Part shown: one piece after another, positions 8,921 through 17,861 of the stretch
Position numbering within the stretch: position 1 is the first letter of the stretch
Layout of the letters: every line of letters begins with the position of its first letter
From: Clostridium sp. AWRP
GTDB taxonomy: Bacteria; Bacillota; Clostridia; Clostridiales; Clostridiaceae
Direction of reading: 5' to 3'
Length of the DNA stretch: 64,000 nucleotides
NCBI RefSeq assembly: GCF_004006395.2
Contig: NZ_CP029758.2
Coordinates: 992,001 to 1,056,000 of the forward strand
Program-made: the position numbers and the translations under genes
Notes under the pieces: generated by a model
Told to the model about the DNA's origin: nothing
Database searches by the model: none
Seen by the model: the letters and a program-made list of their open reading frames with translations, nothing else

Positions 8921-10036
8921 TTGGGAAAAATTAAGGTTTTAGTAGTAGATGATTCTGCATTAATGAGAAAAATTATTTCGGACATGATAGGCGAAGATGA
9001 AGCTATAAAGGTTGTAGGGACTGCTAGAAATGGAAAGGATCTTTTAGAGAAACTATCGTTAAATTTTACTAAAAACAATATGCCTGATGTAATAACTTTA
9101 GATGTAGAGATGCCAAAGATGGATGGAATAACAGCACTAGGAGAATTGAAGAAAAGTAATATTAATATACCTGTAATAGTTTTAAGCAGTGTCTCCAAGG
9201 AAGGAAAACAGCGTACTATGGAATGTCTTGATATGGGTGCTTTTGATTTTTTACCTAAGCCTTCAGGTACGATATCTTTGGATATAAATAAAGTTAAAAA
9301 TGAGCTTATAAAGAAGATAAAAGAAGCCTACCTGGCAAATACGGTTAAACTAAATAAAGCACAAGATAAAGCACAAGAAAATATACAACTGTCTATATCA
9401 AAAAATCAAAAAGTTTCCACATTAAATGCCACAAGTTCAAATGTAGATGGAAAAATTAAAAGAGATATAAATGCAGTGGTGATAGGGGCATCTACTGGAG
9501 GGCCTAAAGCACTTTATTCAGTTATAACACAATTTCCTCAAAACATGGGAGTGCCGGTATTTGTGGTACAGCATATGCCTGCAGGATTTACTAAGGCCTT
9601 TGCAGATAGATTGGATTCTAATTCAAAAATAAAAGTATTAGAAGCAGAGGATGGTATGAATGTTGAAAAGGATACTGTTTATGTAGCACCTGGTGGATTT
9701 CATATGGAAGTATGGAGAGATAAGAGAATACATTTGAACAAAGAACCTGCCATTTGGGGAGTAAGGCCTGCAGTGGATAAGCTATTTATATCTGCATCAA
9801 AAGTATATGGAGAAAATATTATAAGTGCAGTTTTGACAGGTATGGGAAGAGATGGAGCACAGGGAACTGTAGAGATAAAGGAAAATGGAGGAATTACACT
9901 TTCTGAAGATGAGTCAACCTGTACTATTTATGGTATGCCTAAAGCAGCTTATGCCACAGGAAAAGTGGATTTAGTTTTACCAATAGACAAAATAGCAAAT
10001 GAAATAGTAAAAATAATAAAGTTTGGTGGGAGGTAG
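8921..10036 (+). CDS. cheB: Chemotaxis response regulator protein-glutamate methylesterase CheB
   Basis: CheB removes methyl groups from chemoreceptors when phosphorylated by CheA. The receiver domain (1-125) has the acidic pocket VVDDSALMR, the phosphorylated aspartate D61 in TLDVEMPKMDG, and the K in LPKPSG. A linker of ~55 residues leads to the esterase domain with S191 (GASTGGPKAL), H218 (VVQHMPAGFT) and D311 (TGMGRDGAQG). The start is TTG 8921, with GGAGTGAT just upstream. The length of 371 aa is normal. Confidence 0.95.
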   Translation: MGKIKVLVVDDSALMRKIISDMIGEDEAIKVVGTARNGKDLLEKLSLNFTKNNMPDVITLDVEMPKMDGITALGELKKSNINIPVIVLSSVSKEGKQRTMECLDMGAFDFLPKPSGTISLDINKVKNELIKKIKEAYLANTVKLNKAQDKAQENIQLSISKNQKVSTLNATSSNVDGKIKRDINAVVIGASTGGPKALYSVITQFPQNMGVPVFVVQHMPAGFTKAFADRLDSNSKIKVLEAEDGMNVEKDTVYVAPGGFHMEVWRDKRIHLNKEPAIWGVRPAVDKLFISASKVYGENIISAVLTGMGRDGAQGTVEIKENGGITLSEDESTCTIYGMPKAAYATGKVDLVLPIDKIANEIVKIIKFGGR

Positions 10037-10040
10037 ACTT

Positions 10041-10808
10041 ATGGATATGGCTTATTTTAAGCAGTGGGTTTTGAGAGAATTCAGTATAAACTTAGCTGCA
10101 TATAAACCAAACCAGTTACATAGGAGAATAAACAGCTTGATGTCCAGAGTAGGAGCCAAAAGTATAGATGAATATATAGAACTCTTAAAAAGGGACGAAG
10201 AGCAAAGACAGAAGTTTTTAGACTTTATAACTATAAATGTATCTGAGTTTTTTAGAAATCCGGATATATTTGAGGAATTAAAAGTTAGATTAAAGGAAGA
10301 ATTACTTCCTAAAAATAGTCCTTTGAAAATATGGAGTGCAGCTTGCTCAATTGGGGCTGAACCTTATTCAGTGGCTATGTATTTAGATGAATTGTCCCAT
10401 GGAGTTAGACATACCATAATTGCAACAGATATAGATAATACTATAATTGAAAGAGCTAAAAAAGGAGAATATGTTTTATCAGAAGTAAAGAATGTAAAAA
10501 AAGAATATTTAGATAAGTATTTTACAATAAAGGACGATAAATATATTATAAGCCCTATAATAAAAAATTTAATCACATTTAAAAAGCATGATTTAATACT
10601 TCAAAATTATGAAAGTAACTTTGATTTAATAATATGCAGAAATGTGGTAATATATTTTAATCAAGATGTAAAAGATAAAATATATGAAAAGTTTAGCAAG
10701 TCGCTTAAAAAAGGAGGACTACTATTTGTCGGGGCCACTGAAAGCATATACAATTATAGAGATTATGGCTTTGAGAAGGCTTCTACCTTTATATATAGAA
10801 AGCTATAA
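10041..10808 (+). CDS. cheR: Chemoreceptor methyltransferase CheR
   Basis: CheR transfers methyl groups from S-adenosylmethionine to receptor glutamates. The N-terminal helical domain is followed by ITINVSEFFRNPDIFEEL and by the SAM site KIWSAACSIGAEPYSVAM. DLIICRNVVIYF and LFVGATESIYNY are the usual C-terminal motifs. ATG 10041 is preferred to the in-frame TTG 10023 because GGGAGGT at 10028-10034 sits 6 nt before it. This gives 255 aa and leaves only 4 nt after cheB. The gene partners cheB in adaptation. Confidence 0.95.
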   Translation: MDMAYFKQWVLREFSINLAAYKPNQLHRRINSLMSRVGAKSIDEYIELLKRDEEQRQKFLDFITINVSEFFRNPDIFEELKVRLKEELLPKNSPLKIWSAACSIGAEPYSVAMYLDELSHGVRHTIIATDIDNTIIERAKKGEYVLSEVKNVKKEYLDKYFTIKDDKYIISPIIKNLITFKKHDLILQNYESNFDLIICRNVVIYFNQDVKDKIYEKFSKSLKKGGLLFVGATESIYNYRDYGFEKASTFIYRKL

Positions 10809-10820
10809 GGAGGGAATAAA

Positions 10821-12893
10821 ATGGACACGTCGCAGTATATGTCTATGTTTCTAGAGGAATCAATGGATAACTTGCAAACACTTAATGAATCATTACTTCA
10901 GCTTGAGCAAGAACCAGATAACATAGATAAGGTAAATGAAATTTTTAGAGTAGCACATACAATAAAGGGAATGGCAGCTACTATGGGATTTAACGAAGTG
11001 GCTGAACTTACTCACAAAATGGAGGATGTACTATCTGAGTTTAGGGATGGACAGCTAAAAGTAAATCAAGATGTAGTTACAGTCTTATTTAAGTGCCTAG
11101 ATACTCTTGAACAGATGATAAAAAATATAGAAGATGGGGTAGATGAAGAAACCCCTATTCAGGGTATCATTGAAGAATTGGAAAGTATATCTGGTCAAAA
11201 AGATGGTAGTGAGGCTAAGAAGCCTGAAAAAGAAGATAATGTTCAGGAACAAAATGCTGCAGTAGAATCTAAAGGTAAAGATTCTATGGTAGAATTGAAT
11301 GAATATGATATAAATGTAGTTAAACAGGCTGAGGACAAAGAATTTAATGCTTATGAAATAAAAATTAAACTTAGTGAAAGTACTCTTTTGAAATCTGCAA
11401 GGGCATTTTTAATATTTAAGGATTTGGAAGCAGTAGGAGAAATAATAAAGTCTATTCCTAGTACAGAGGATATAGAAAATGAAAATTTTGAATTTGAAAT
11501 ATGCCTTGTTTTATTAACTAAAAGTACCTCAGAAGATGTCCATAAACTTTTAATGAACATATCTGAGGTAGAAGAAGTTATTGTGGAAGATGTGGACATC
11601 CAGACAGAAAAAGCAAAGATAATGGAATCAGATTCAACTAAAAAAGAAGAAGAGGTAAAAGCTAAAGCTGAAAAGAAAGCTGCCACGGAAGTAGTAAAGC
11701 CAAAACCAGCAGCAATAACCAAAAATAAAAGTAAAAATCCTCCTAAAAAGGAACCTCATAAAAAAATGCATCAGTCTGTAAGAGTTGATCTGGAAAGATT
11801 AGATAAATTTATGAACATGGTATCTGAATTGGTTATAAATAGGACAAGGATGGAGCAAATTAGCAGCAGCTATAAGTTAAACGAATTAAATGAAGTTTTA
11901 GAGCAGGTGGCAAGGACAACTTCAGATTTACAGGATTTAGTAATGAAGATAAGAATGCTGCCTCTTGATACTGTATTTAACAGATTTCCTAGGATGATAA
12001 GGGATTTATCCGTAGAACTTGATAAAGATATGGAACTTATAATTGAAGGAGCAGATACAGAACTTGACAGAACAGTAATAGATGAAATTGGAGAGCCTCT
12101 AATTCATTTGCTTAGAAATGCAGCAGATCATGGTGTGGAATCTAAGGAAGAAAGAATTGCAAAGGGAAAAGATCCTGTAGGTAAAATAAAACTTATTGCC
12201 TATCAGGAAGGAACTAAAGCCGTAATAAAAGTTGAAGACGATGGAAGTGGAATACCTGTAGATAAAATAAGGGAAAAAGCAGAAAATGCAGGTATAAATA
12301 CTGAAGGAATGACAGAAGCTGACATAAAGAATCTAATATTTATGCAGGGAATAAGCAGCAATACTGAGGTAACAGATATATCAGGAAGAGGAGTTGGAAT
12401 GGATGTAGTAAAGACAAAAATATCCTCTCTTGGTGGAACAGTAGAGCTTGTAAGTGAAAAAGACAAGGGATCATCTTTTATAATAAGACTTCCACTTACA
12501 CTTCAGATAATTCAAGTACTTCTTGTAGGCGTAGGGGATGAAACCATGGCCATATCTTTAAGCTATGTAGACAGAGTTATAGATTATAAAGATGATTTAG
12601 TGAAGATGACTAATAATAAAGAAGTTATAATATATAATGGAAATGTAATACCTCTTATAAGACTTTATGAAAAACTTAGTGTTGAAAAATCAGACAACAG
12701 TAAAAATTATATAGTAATAGTTAGAGTAGGAGAAAAAACTGTAGGACTTATGGTAGATTCTTTACTTGGACAGAGGGAAATTGTTATAAAACCTCTTGGA
12801 AAAACACTGAAAAATTTGAAAGAATATATGGGAGCAACCATATTGGGAAATGGACTTGTAACTTTAATATTGGATGTTGCTGCCCTGGTATAA
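10821..12893 (+). CDS. cheA: Chemotaxis histidine kinase CheA
   Basis: CheA is the central kinase, which phosphorylates CheY and CheB. Domains in order are: P1 Hpt with the phosphorylated H46 (FRVAHTIKGMAATMGF); a P2-like response regulator binding part (about 160-260); a Lys/Glu/Ala-rich linker (about 268-310) with repeated K-E runs; P3 dimerisation (RLDKFMNMVSELVINRTRME); P4 ATPase with HLLRNAADHGVE, the G1 box VEDDGSGI and GRGVGMDVVKTKI; and a C-terminal P5 CheW-like domain. Length (690 aa) is normal. AAGGAGGG precedes the ATG. Confidence 0.97.
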   Translation: MDTSQYMSMFLEESMDNLQTLNESLLQLEQEPDNIDKVNEIFRVAHTIKGMAATMGFNEVAELTHKMEDVLSEFRDGQLKVNQDVVTVLFKCLDTLEQMIKNIEDGVDEETPIQGIIEELESISGQKDGSEAKKPEKEDNVQEQNAAVESKGKDSMVELNEYDINVVKQAEDKEFNAYEIKIKLSESTLLKSARAFLIFKDLEAVGEIIKSIPSTEDIENENFEFEICLVLLTKSTSEDVHKLLMNISEVEEVIVEDVDIQTEKAKIMESDSTKKEEEVKAKAEKKAATEVVKPKPAAITKNKSKNPPKKEPHKKMHQSVRVDLERLDKFMNMVSELVINRTRMEQISSSYKLNELNEVLEQVARTTSDLQDLVMKIRMLPLDTVFNRFPRMIRDLSVELDKDMELIIEGADTELDRTVIDEIGEPLIHLLRNAADHGVESKEERIAKGKDPVGKIKLIAYQEGTKAVIKVEDDGSGIPVDKIREKAENAGINTEGMTEADIKNLIFMQGISSNTEVTDISGRGVGMDVVKTKISSLGGTVELVSEKDKGSSFIIRLPLTLQIIQVLLVGVGDETMAISLSYVDRVIDYKDDLVKMTNNKEVIIYNGNVIPLIRLYEKLSVEKSDNSKNYIVIVRVGEKTVGLMVDSLLGQREIVIKPLGKTLKNLKEYMGATILGNGLVTLILDVAALV

Positions 12894-12904
12894 GGAGGAA
12901 AACA

Positions 12905-13504
12905 ATGGACTATAAAAACCTTACTCCTATTCAACTTGATGCATTAAGGGAAGTTGGGAATATAGGTACAGGGAATGCAGCTACAGCATTATCTCAACTA
13001 ATAAATAGAAAAGTTGATATGACAGTACCTGCTATAAATATAGTGCCTTTTGACGACATCTTTACAAACATAGGTGAAGGTGAGGTAGTTATAGGCGTAA
13101 TAGTTAGAATCTTAGGCGATATACCTGGAAATATACTGTTTATATTTGAAAAGGATACTGCTATGGAGCTGATTTCTACGTTAACCGGTCAGAGGGAAGA
13201 GGAATTAAGTGATATGGGTAACTCTGTTATATGCGAAATAGGCAATATAATATCTAGTTCATATATGAATTCTATAGCAAAATTTACTGGACTGCATGTA
13301 ATACCATCTGTTCCAGCAGCTACTTGCGATATGCTTGGAGCAATACTTTCAACTACATTTATAGAATCAGGACAGTATGATGAGTATGTTCTTGACATAG
13401 AAACACTTTTTATGCAAAATAATTCAGAGTTAAGTGGGCATTTTTACTATATTCCGGTGCCCGGTTCAATGGAAAAAATTTTAACTGCTTTAGGAATAGG
13501 ATAA
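12905..13504 (+). CDS. cheC: CheY-phosphate phosphatase CheC
   Basis: CheC dephosphorylates CheY-P and is stimulated by CheD in Bacillus-type systems. Both phosphatase signatures are present: E16/N19 in REVGNIGTGNAATAL and E111/N114 in CEIGNIISSSYMNS. The 199-residue length fits CheC and not the shorter CheX. The start ATG follows AAGGAGG, 11 nt after cheA. Having both CheC and FliY (15696) means two CheY-P phosphatases are encoded here. Confidence 0.95.
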   Translation: MDYKNLTPIQLDALREVGNIGTGNAATALSQLINRKVDMTVPAINIVPFDDIFTNIGEGEVVIGVIVRILGDIPGNILFIFEKDTAMELISTLTGQREEELSDMGNSVICEIGNIISSSYMNSIAKFTGLHVIPSVPAATCDMLGAILSTTFIESGQYDEYVLDIETLFMQNNSELSGHFYYIPVPGSMEKILTALGIG

Positions 13505-13537
13505 ATATTTAGTAGTAAATAATTTGGAGGGAAGAAA

Positions 13538-13900
13538 ATGGCTAAAATATTAATTGTAGATGACGCTGCTTTTATGAGAATGATGATAAAGGATATATTA
13601 GAAAAGAACGGATTTGAGGTAGTGGGGGAAGCAAACAATGGATTAAAAGCTGTGGAGTTATATAAAAAGGAAAAACCAGATGTAGTTACAATGGATATAA
13701 CGATGCCGGATATGGATGGTATTGAAGCTGTTAAGGCAATAAAAGGATTTGATGCAGGTGCAAAAATTATAATGTGCTCTGCAATGGGTCAGCAGACGAT
13801 GGTTATGGATGCTATAAAAGCTGGAGCTAGAGATTTTATAGTAAAGCCTTTTCAACCAGATAGAGTTTTAGAGGCTATAAATAAAGTAGTAGCTTCCTAG
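13538..13900 (+). CDS. cheY: Chemotaxis response regulator CheY
   Basis: CheY carries the phosphate signal from CheA to the flagellar switch. This single receiver domain of 120 residues has the acidic pair in IVDDAAFMRMM, the phosphorylation site D53 in TMDITMPDMDG, a conserved Ser/Thr position in MCSAMGQQ and K in VKPFQ. GGAGGG precedes the ATG. It closes the first half of the chemotaxis run; a repeat and a structured segment follow before cheW2. Confidence 0.95.
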   Translation: MAKILIVDDAAFMRMMIKDILEKNGFEVVGEANNGLKAVELYKKEKPDVVTMDITMPDMDGIEAVKAIKGFDAGAKIIMCSAMGQQTMVMDAIKAGARDFIVKPFQPDRVLEAINKVVAS

Positions 13901-13903
13901 TAA

Positions 13904-14051
13904 TCAATTTACAATGCACGATGCACAATTTACAATTTTTAAATTTAAAGCTTATTGAAGCTTTGCTTCAATAGCACTATATTTTAGATTTTCTGTGATA
14001 ACAGAAAATCATCCTTAATTGTGCATTGTGAACTGTGAATTGTGCATTGTT
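13904..14051. repeat. Palindromic repeat, GTGAATTGTG-type ends
   Basis: The left arm has CAATTTACAATGCACGATGC units and the right arm ATCCTTAATTGTGCATTGTG units, which are reverse-complementary 7-nt blocks. The core holds the hairpin AAGCTTATTGAAGCTTTGCTTC (cut here at its centre) and TTTTCTGTGATAACAGAAAA. The core closely matches 22477-22560 and 43787-43875. Confidence 0.85.
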
Positions 14052-14059
14052 AAAGGGTA

Positions 14060-14187
14060 ATCAGAAATTAAAATTTTATGGCTAGTATAAAGGTAATATG
14101 GTTTATTACGAAAACTATCAAGTAGAGTTAAATTTACTGTAAACTTTAAACAGTTCGATAGTATACTCCATATATTTAATTTCTGAT
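14060..14187. ncRNA. Candidate structured RNA between cheY and cheW2
   Basis: Four nested or branched pairings can be drawn by hand. P1 is ATCAGAAATTAAA (14060-14072) with TTTAATTTCTGAT (14175-14187), continued by TATGG/CCATA and AGTATA/TATACT. P2 is the hairpin GTAATA-TGGTT-TATTAC (14093-14109). P3 is ACTATC (14114-14119) with GATAGT (14157-14162). P4 is GTTAAATTTA-CTG-TAAACTTTAAAC (14127-14151). This makes a three-way junction of about 128 nt, 92 nt before cheW2. It is not a family I recognise. It could be a cis-regulatory RNA, a small RNA or a palindromic mobile remnant. The strand is undetermined because the palindrome folds on both. Confidence 0.5.
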
Positions 14188-14278
14188 TTCATCTGGTAAG
14201 CAGAAAATTGAGATTTGAAATTTTATGCAAAGATACTTGTTACATAGTTTATGTACCTATGCATATGGAGGTGTAAAT

Positions 14279-14680
14279 ATGCAAGTTGTTATATTTAGAT
14301 TAAATAATGAACAATTTGCTGTAGAAACAGCTAAAGTTCAAAGTATAAATAATTCTATGGAAATAACAAAAGTCCCACAGGCTCCAGCTTATATAAAGGG
14401 ACTTATAAATTTAAGGGGAAATGTAATATCTCTCCTGGATATAAATCTCTTGATGGATATTCCCAAAGCTGAAATAAGCGAAAACAGTATACTTATACTG
14501 GAAATGGAAGATGAATTAGTGGGAATAACAGTAGATCAGGTAGATGAAGTTTTAGATGTAGAAGAAAATGCTATTGAAAAGATAAATGATGAAGGAAAAA
14601 AAGTCTATATAGAGGGAATAATAAATTTTAAAGATAGCATAGTTACTTTAATTGATATAGACAAACTTCTTTCAAATTAG
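14279..14680 (+). CDS. cheW: Second CheW-type coupling protein
   Basis: This is a single 133-residue CheW domain: QVVIFRLNNEQFAVETAKVQSI, then APAYIKGLINLRGNVISLLDI, and VYIEGIINFKDSIVTLIDIDKLL at the end. I use ATG 14279, which follows ATGGAGGTG closely; the frame is open 18 codons further upstream but without a ribosome binding site. It is separate from the first CheW (7939) in sequence, so it may serve a different receptor set or act as a signalling adaptor. It heads the cheW2-fliM-fliY run. Confidence 0.93.
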   Translation: MQVVIFRLNNEQFAVETAKVQSINNSMEITKVPQAPAYIKGLINLRGNVISLLDINLLMDIPKAEISENSILILEMEDELVGITVDQVDEVLDVEENAIEKINDEGKKVYIEGIINFKDSIVTLIDIDKLLSN

Positions 14681-14707
14681 AATTTTCTTAAGAAATGAGG
14701 GAAGAGA

Positions 14708-15703
14708 ATGGCAGATGTATTATCACAGAATGAAATAGATGACCTTTTAGCTGCCTTATCTGCTGGAGAACTTACTCCAGATGAAGTACCCAAAGAAGAG
14801 GAAAAGCAGAAAGTAAAACCTTATGATTTTAGAAGTCCCCAGAAGTTTTCTAAAGATCATATAAGGACTCTTGAACTTATTCATGACAATTATGCTAGAA
14901 TAATTTCAAATTATTTAACTGCGCAGGTTAGAGCTAATGTAAAAGTAAAAGTGGAATCTGTTCAGCAAATAACTTATGAGGAGTTTATTCATTCTGTACC
15001 TAATCCTACTGTTTTAACTATATTTAAAATGCCGCCTTTAAGCGGATCTGTTTTGTTTGAAGTGAATCCTCAATTTGTATTTCAAATTATAGACTTGCTC
15101 TTAGGAGGAAACGGTAATAGAAAATACAAAGTTAAGGAATTTACGGATATAGATAAAAATATTATAAAAGTTGTAAATGCAGGGCTTATATCAAATTTGA
15201 AATTGGCATGGGAAGATGTAATGCCTATAGAAACAGAAGTGGAGGGACTTGAGACAAATCCTGCACTAAATCAGACACTTGCACCTAATGACCCTGTTGC
15301 ACTTATAACTTTTTCAGTGGAGATGGGAAACAGTAGTACTTTTATAAACATATGCATTCCTTATTTGAGTATAGAAAAGGTACTTGATAAATTAGTAGTT
15401 CAATACTGGTTTCAGGACAGTGATGAAGATATATTGAATGAGTCCAGAGAAAAGCTTAGAAATAGGTTAGATGTAGTTGATGTAGAACTCACTGCCATAC
15501 TTGGAACTGTAGATGTTACGGTACAAGAATTTTTGAACCTTAATGTGGGAGACGTATTGACCCTAAAGGAAAAAACTACAAGCCCTGTGAAACTAATGGT
15601 GGAAGATAAGGTGTATTATTATGGAAAGCCTGGTGTAATAGATAAGAACATGGGCGTTGAGATATTAGATATTTTAGATAAGGATGTGGAAAATTATGAG
15701 TAA
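14708..15703 (+). CDS. fliM: Flagellar motor switch protein FliM
   Basis: FliM forms the C-ring of the flagellar motor and binds CheY-P. The N-terminal CheY-binding segment is LSQNEIDDLLAAL. The CheC-like middle domain starts near YDFRSPQKFSKDHIRTLELIHDNY (its first part quoted to 20 residues elsewhere in the family) and contains ANVKVKVESVQQITYEEF. The C-terminal SpoA/FliN-like domain (about 250-331) ends the protein. The 331-residue length is normal. The last 8 bases overlap the fliY start. Confidence 0.96.
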   Translation: MADVLSQNEIDDLLAALSAGELTPDEVPKEEEKQKVKPYDFRSPQKFSKDHIRTLELIHDNYARIISNYLTAQVRANVKVKVESVQQITYEEFIHSVPNPTVLTIFKMPPLSGSVLFEVNPQFVFQIIDLLLGGNGNRKYKVKEFTDIDKNIIKVVNAGLISNLKLAWEDVMPIETEVEGLETNPALNQTLAPNDPVALITFSVEMGNSSTFINICIPYLSIEKVLDKLVVQYWFQDSDEDILNESREKLRNRLDVVDVELTAILGTVDVTVQEFLNLNVGDVLTLKEKTTSPVKLMVEDKVYYYGKPGVIDKNMGVEILDILDKDVENYE

Positions 15704-16892
15704 TGGATTTCTTTCACAGGAAGAGATAGATGCACTTTTAAATGGAGGAGAAAGTACGCCGGATCCACCATCAGAAACAAATTCTCAAGATGACCCACAG
15801 TTGCCAGATATAGAGAAAGATTTACTTGGAGAAATAGGAAATATATCTATGGGATCTGCCTCTACAGCACTTTCTACAATAATAAACCAGCAGGTAAATA
15901 TAACTACTCCGGTGGTAGTTGTAACTACTCTTAAAGAGTTGAAAAATGAATTTGAAGTTCCAAATGTTGCTTTGGAAGTTAAGTATACAGAAGGTATAAT
16001 AGGAGAAAACTTACTGGTAATGAAGATTACAGATGCGGCTGTAATTGCAAGTCTTATGATGGGTGGAGACGGTAAAATAGATCCAGATATTAAAGAATTA
16101 GGCGAGATAGAAATAAGTGCAGTATCTGAGGCTATGAACCAGATGATAGGGTCTGCCGCTACGTCTATGGCTACTATGTTAATGAGGGAGGTAAATATAT
16201 CCCCTCCTGTGTCTAAAGTATGGAATGATATTACAAAACCTCTTACTGAAGGAATATCTGAAGATGAGGCGGTTGTAAAAGTATCATTTTCTCTTAAAAT
16301 AGGAGAACTAGTAGATAGCAGTATAATGCAGGTATTACCTATAGCTACAGCTAAAAAAGTAGTTTCTATAATGATGGGTCAGGAAGAAACTGCACCAGAG
16401 GAGTCAGCTCCTAGTGCACCTGAAAATGAGAGTATTAGTTCTCAGCCTGAACCTGAACCTGAAGTGCCTGTACAACAGCAGCCTCAGCCAGCACCAACGC
16501 AGCCTCAAATGGAGCAAAGGGCACCGGTATATGAGAAACCTATAGAAACAAATGTAAATAGGCAGCCCGTAGAAGTCAGTAAGGCATCTTTTCAGCCACT
16601 TGGTGGATCACAAGACACAGAAGTTGTTCCTAAAAATATAGATCTTATACTGGATGTACCTCTTGAAATATCAGTAGTACTTGGAAGAACAAAAAAGAAT
16701 ATTAAAGATATATTGAACTTAGGAACGGGTTCTCTTATAGAATTGGATAAATTGGCAGAGGAACCTGTGGAGATACTGGTAAACGGTAAGAAAGTAGCTT
16801 ATGGAGAAGTAGTAGTAATAGATGAAAACTTTGGAGTTAGAATAACGGGAATAGTAAGCAATGAGGAAAAAATTAAATCTTTAGGAAAGTAA
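15696..16892 (+). CDS. fliY: Flagellar motor switch phosphatase FliY
   Basis: FliY is the Gram-positive switch component that joins a CheC-type CheY-P phosphatase to a FliN domain. The start ATG 15696 overlaps the fliM stop. The N-terminus FLSQEEIDALLNGG is a FliM-like CheY-binding peptide. The phosphatase signatures are DLLGEIGNISMGSASTAL and a second one near GEIEISAVSEAMNQMIG. A ~60-residue linker rich in Pro, Gln and Glu (about 235-295) follows, and the FliN/SpoA domain (about 310-398) ends the chain. The 398-residue length is normal. A terminator follows. Confidence 0.95.
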   Translation: MSNGFLSQEEIDALLNGGESTPDPPSETNSQDDPQLPDIEKDLLGEIGNISMGSASTALSTIINQQVNITTPVVVVTTLKELKNEFEVPNVALEVKYTEGIIGENLLVMKITDAAVIASLMMGGDGKIDPDIKELGEIEISAVSEAMNQMIGSAATSMATMLMREVNISPPVSKVWNDITKPLTEGISEDEAVVKVSFSLKIGELVDSSIMQVLPIATAKKVVSIMMGQEETAPEESAPSAPENESISSQPEPEPEVPVQQQPQPAPTQPQMEQRAPVYEKPIETNVNRQPVEVSKASFQPLGGSQDTEVVPKNIDLILDVPLEISVVLGRTKKNIKDILNLGTGSLIELDKLAEEPVEILVNGKKVAYGEVVVIDENFGVRITGIVSNEEKIKSLGK

Positions 16893-16912
16893 GATTAGAG
16901 CAACAAATTTTA

Positions 16913-16955
16913 AAGTAAGGTGTGTATTGTGGAAGCTGTACATACCTTATTTTAA
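16913..16955 (+). terminator. Terminator of the chemotaxis/switch operon
   Basis: GTAAGGTGTGTA (16915-16926) pairs over 12 positions, two of them G-T, with TACATACCTTAT (16939-16950), and TTT follows. It separates fliY from the sigma-28 promoter of flgM. Confidence 0.8.
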
Positions 16956-17047
16956 TTCCTAATATAATAAGATTTATTTGTGTATTAAAGTGGAAACATA
17001 TAGGGACTTTTTATTTAAAATAAGCAATTTATCTTTAATTCAAAGTA

Positions 17048-17074
17048 TAAATATTAAATATATGTACCCGATAA
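17048..17074 (+). promoter_or_regulatory. Sigma-28 (SigD/FliA) type promoter of the late flagellar operon
   Basis: TAAA, 15 nt, then CCCGATAA fits the Bacillus-type flagellar sigma consensus TAAA-N15-GCCGATAT closely. It lies 56 nt before flgM and after the fliY terminator, so it should start the flgM-flgN-flgK transcript. Confidence 0.8.
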
Positions 17075-17130
17075 TGTTACTAGTAAAGAAAAACGATATT
17101 TGAAGTAGTTATGGTTAGGGGTGTATTTTT

Positions 17131-17403
17131 ATGAAAATAAATGGGATCAATTCCAGTAAGCTGGTGAGCTTTTACAATAGGCATAATGTAGAGAAAAGTT
17201 TAAAGAGTGAATCAAACAGCAAGGATTCCATTCACATATCATCTATAGGAAAGAGTCTCAGCCCTTATTCCCTAGATGATAAATTTGTAAATTCTAAAGA
17301 GAGAGTAGAAAGCATAAAAAAGTCCGTAGCAAATGGAACTTATAAAGTAGATTCTAAGCTTGTGGCACAAAAAATTATAGATAATATAAAGGGTAAAGTA
17401 TAA
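17131..17403 (+). CDS. flgM: Anti-sigma-28 factor FlgM
   Basis: FlgM binds and inhibits the flagellar sigma factor until it is exported through the finished hook. The 90-residue protein has the typical polar, unstructured first half and the C-terminal sigma-binding helices ERVESIKKSVANGTYKVDSK and LVAQKIIDNIKGKV. AGGGGTG precedes the ATG. It is placed first under a sigma-28 promoter, which is the usual negative feedback. Confidence 0.92.
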   Translation: MKINGINSSKLVSFYNRHNVEKSLKSESNSKDSIHISSIGKSLSPYSLDDKFVNSKERVESIKKSVANGTYKVDSKLVAQKIIDNIKGKV

Positions 17404-17430
17404 TTTTCATATACCTGGGAGGTGATGTAT

Positions 17431-17838
17431 TTGGAACTGCAGCTGTCTGAGATTATGTTAGAAGAATATGAGATGCTTAAATCACTTTATGAAGCTTTGA
17501 TTGAGCAAAATAAATATCTTGTGGAAAGACAGGTGTTTTTATTAGATAAAATAGTGAAAGTCATAGAAGAAAGAAGTAGAAATGTAGCAAGGCTCGAAGT
17601 TCAAAGAAGAAAAATAACTGGTGACAGGCCTATGAGGGAGATTATAAGAGAATCAGGAGATAAAAAATTAGAAAAAGTATATTTAGATATAGTTAACTTG
17701 CTTGAAAAGATGAAATTTCAAAAGGATACAAATGAAGCACTTGTAAAACAGTGGCTTGGTTTTGCAAATCAAATGCTCAGGGCATTGAACCCAAACAGAC
17801 AAGCTAAAACCTATAATGCTTTTGGAAAAAGCAGATAA
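17431..17838 (+). CDS. flgN: FlgN-type export chaperone
   Basis: FlgN family proteins are cytoplasmic chaperones for the hook-filament junction proteins FlgK and FlgL. The protein is all-helical and heptad-rich (EYEMLKSLYEALIEQNKYLV, then VIEERSRNVARLEVQRRK), with a short basic tail ending KTYNAFGKSR. I choose TTG 17431 (135 aa) because GGGAGGTG ends 7 nt upstream; the in-frame GTG and ATG at 17422-17427 overlap that site. It sits directly before flgK. Confidence 0.85.
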   Translation: MELQLSEIMLEEYEMLKSLYEALIEQNKYLVERQVFLLDKIVKVIEERSRNVARLEVQRRKITGDRPMREIIRESGDKKLEKVYLDIVNLLEKMKFQKDTNEALVKQWLGFANQMLRALNPNRQAKTYNAFGKSR

Positions 17839-17861
17839 ATAAAAATAAGGAGTTGAATTAA

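Noticed and set aside
13904..14051. CRISPR-like array because of repeated short units in the GTGAATTGTG arms
   Set aside because: The units are 7 nt, degenerate, contiguous and mirrored at the other end. There are no spacers and no cas genes.
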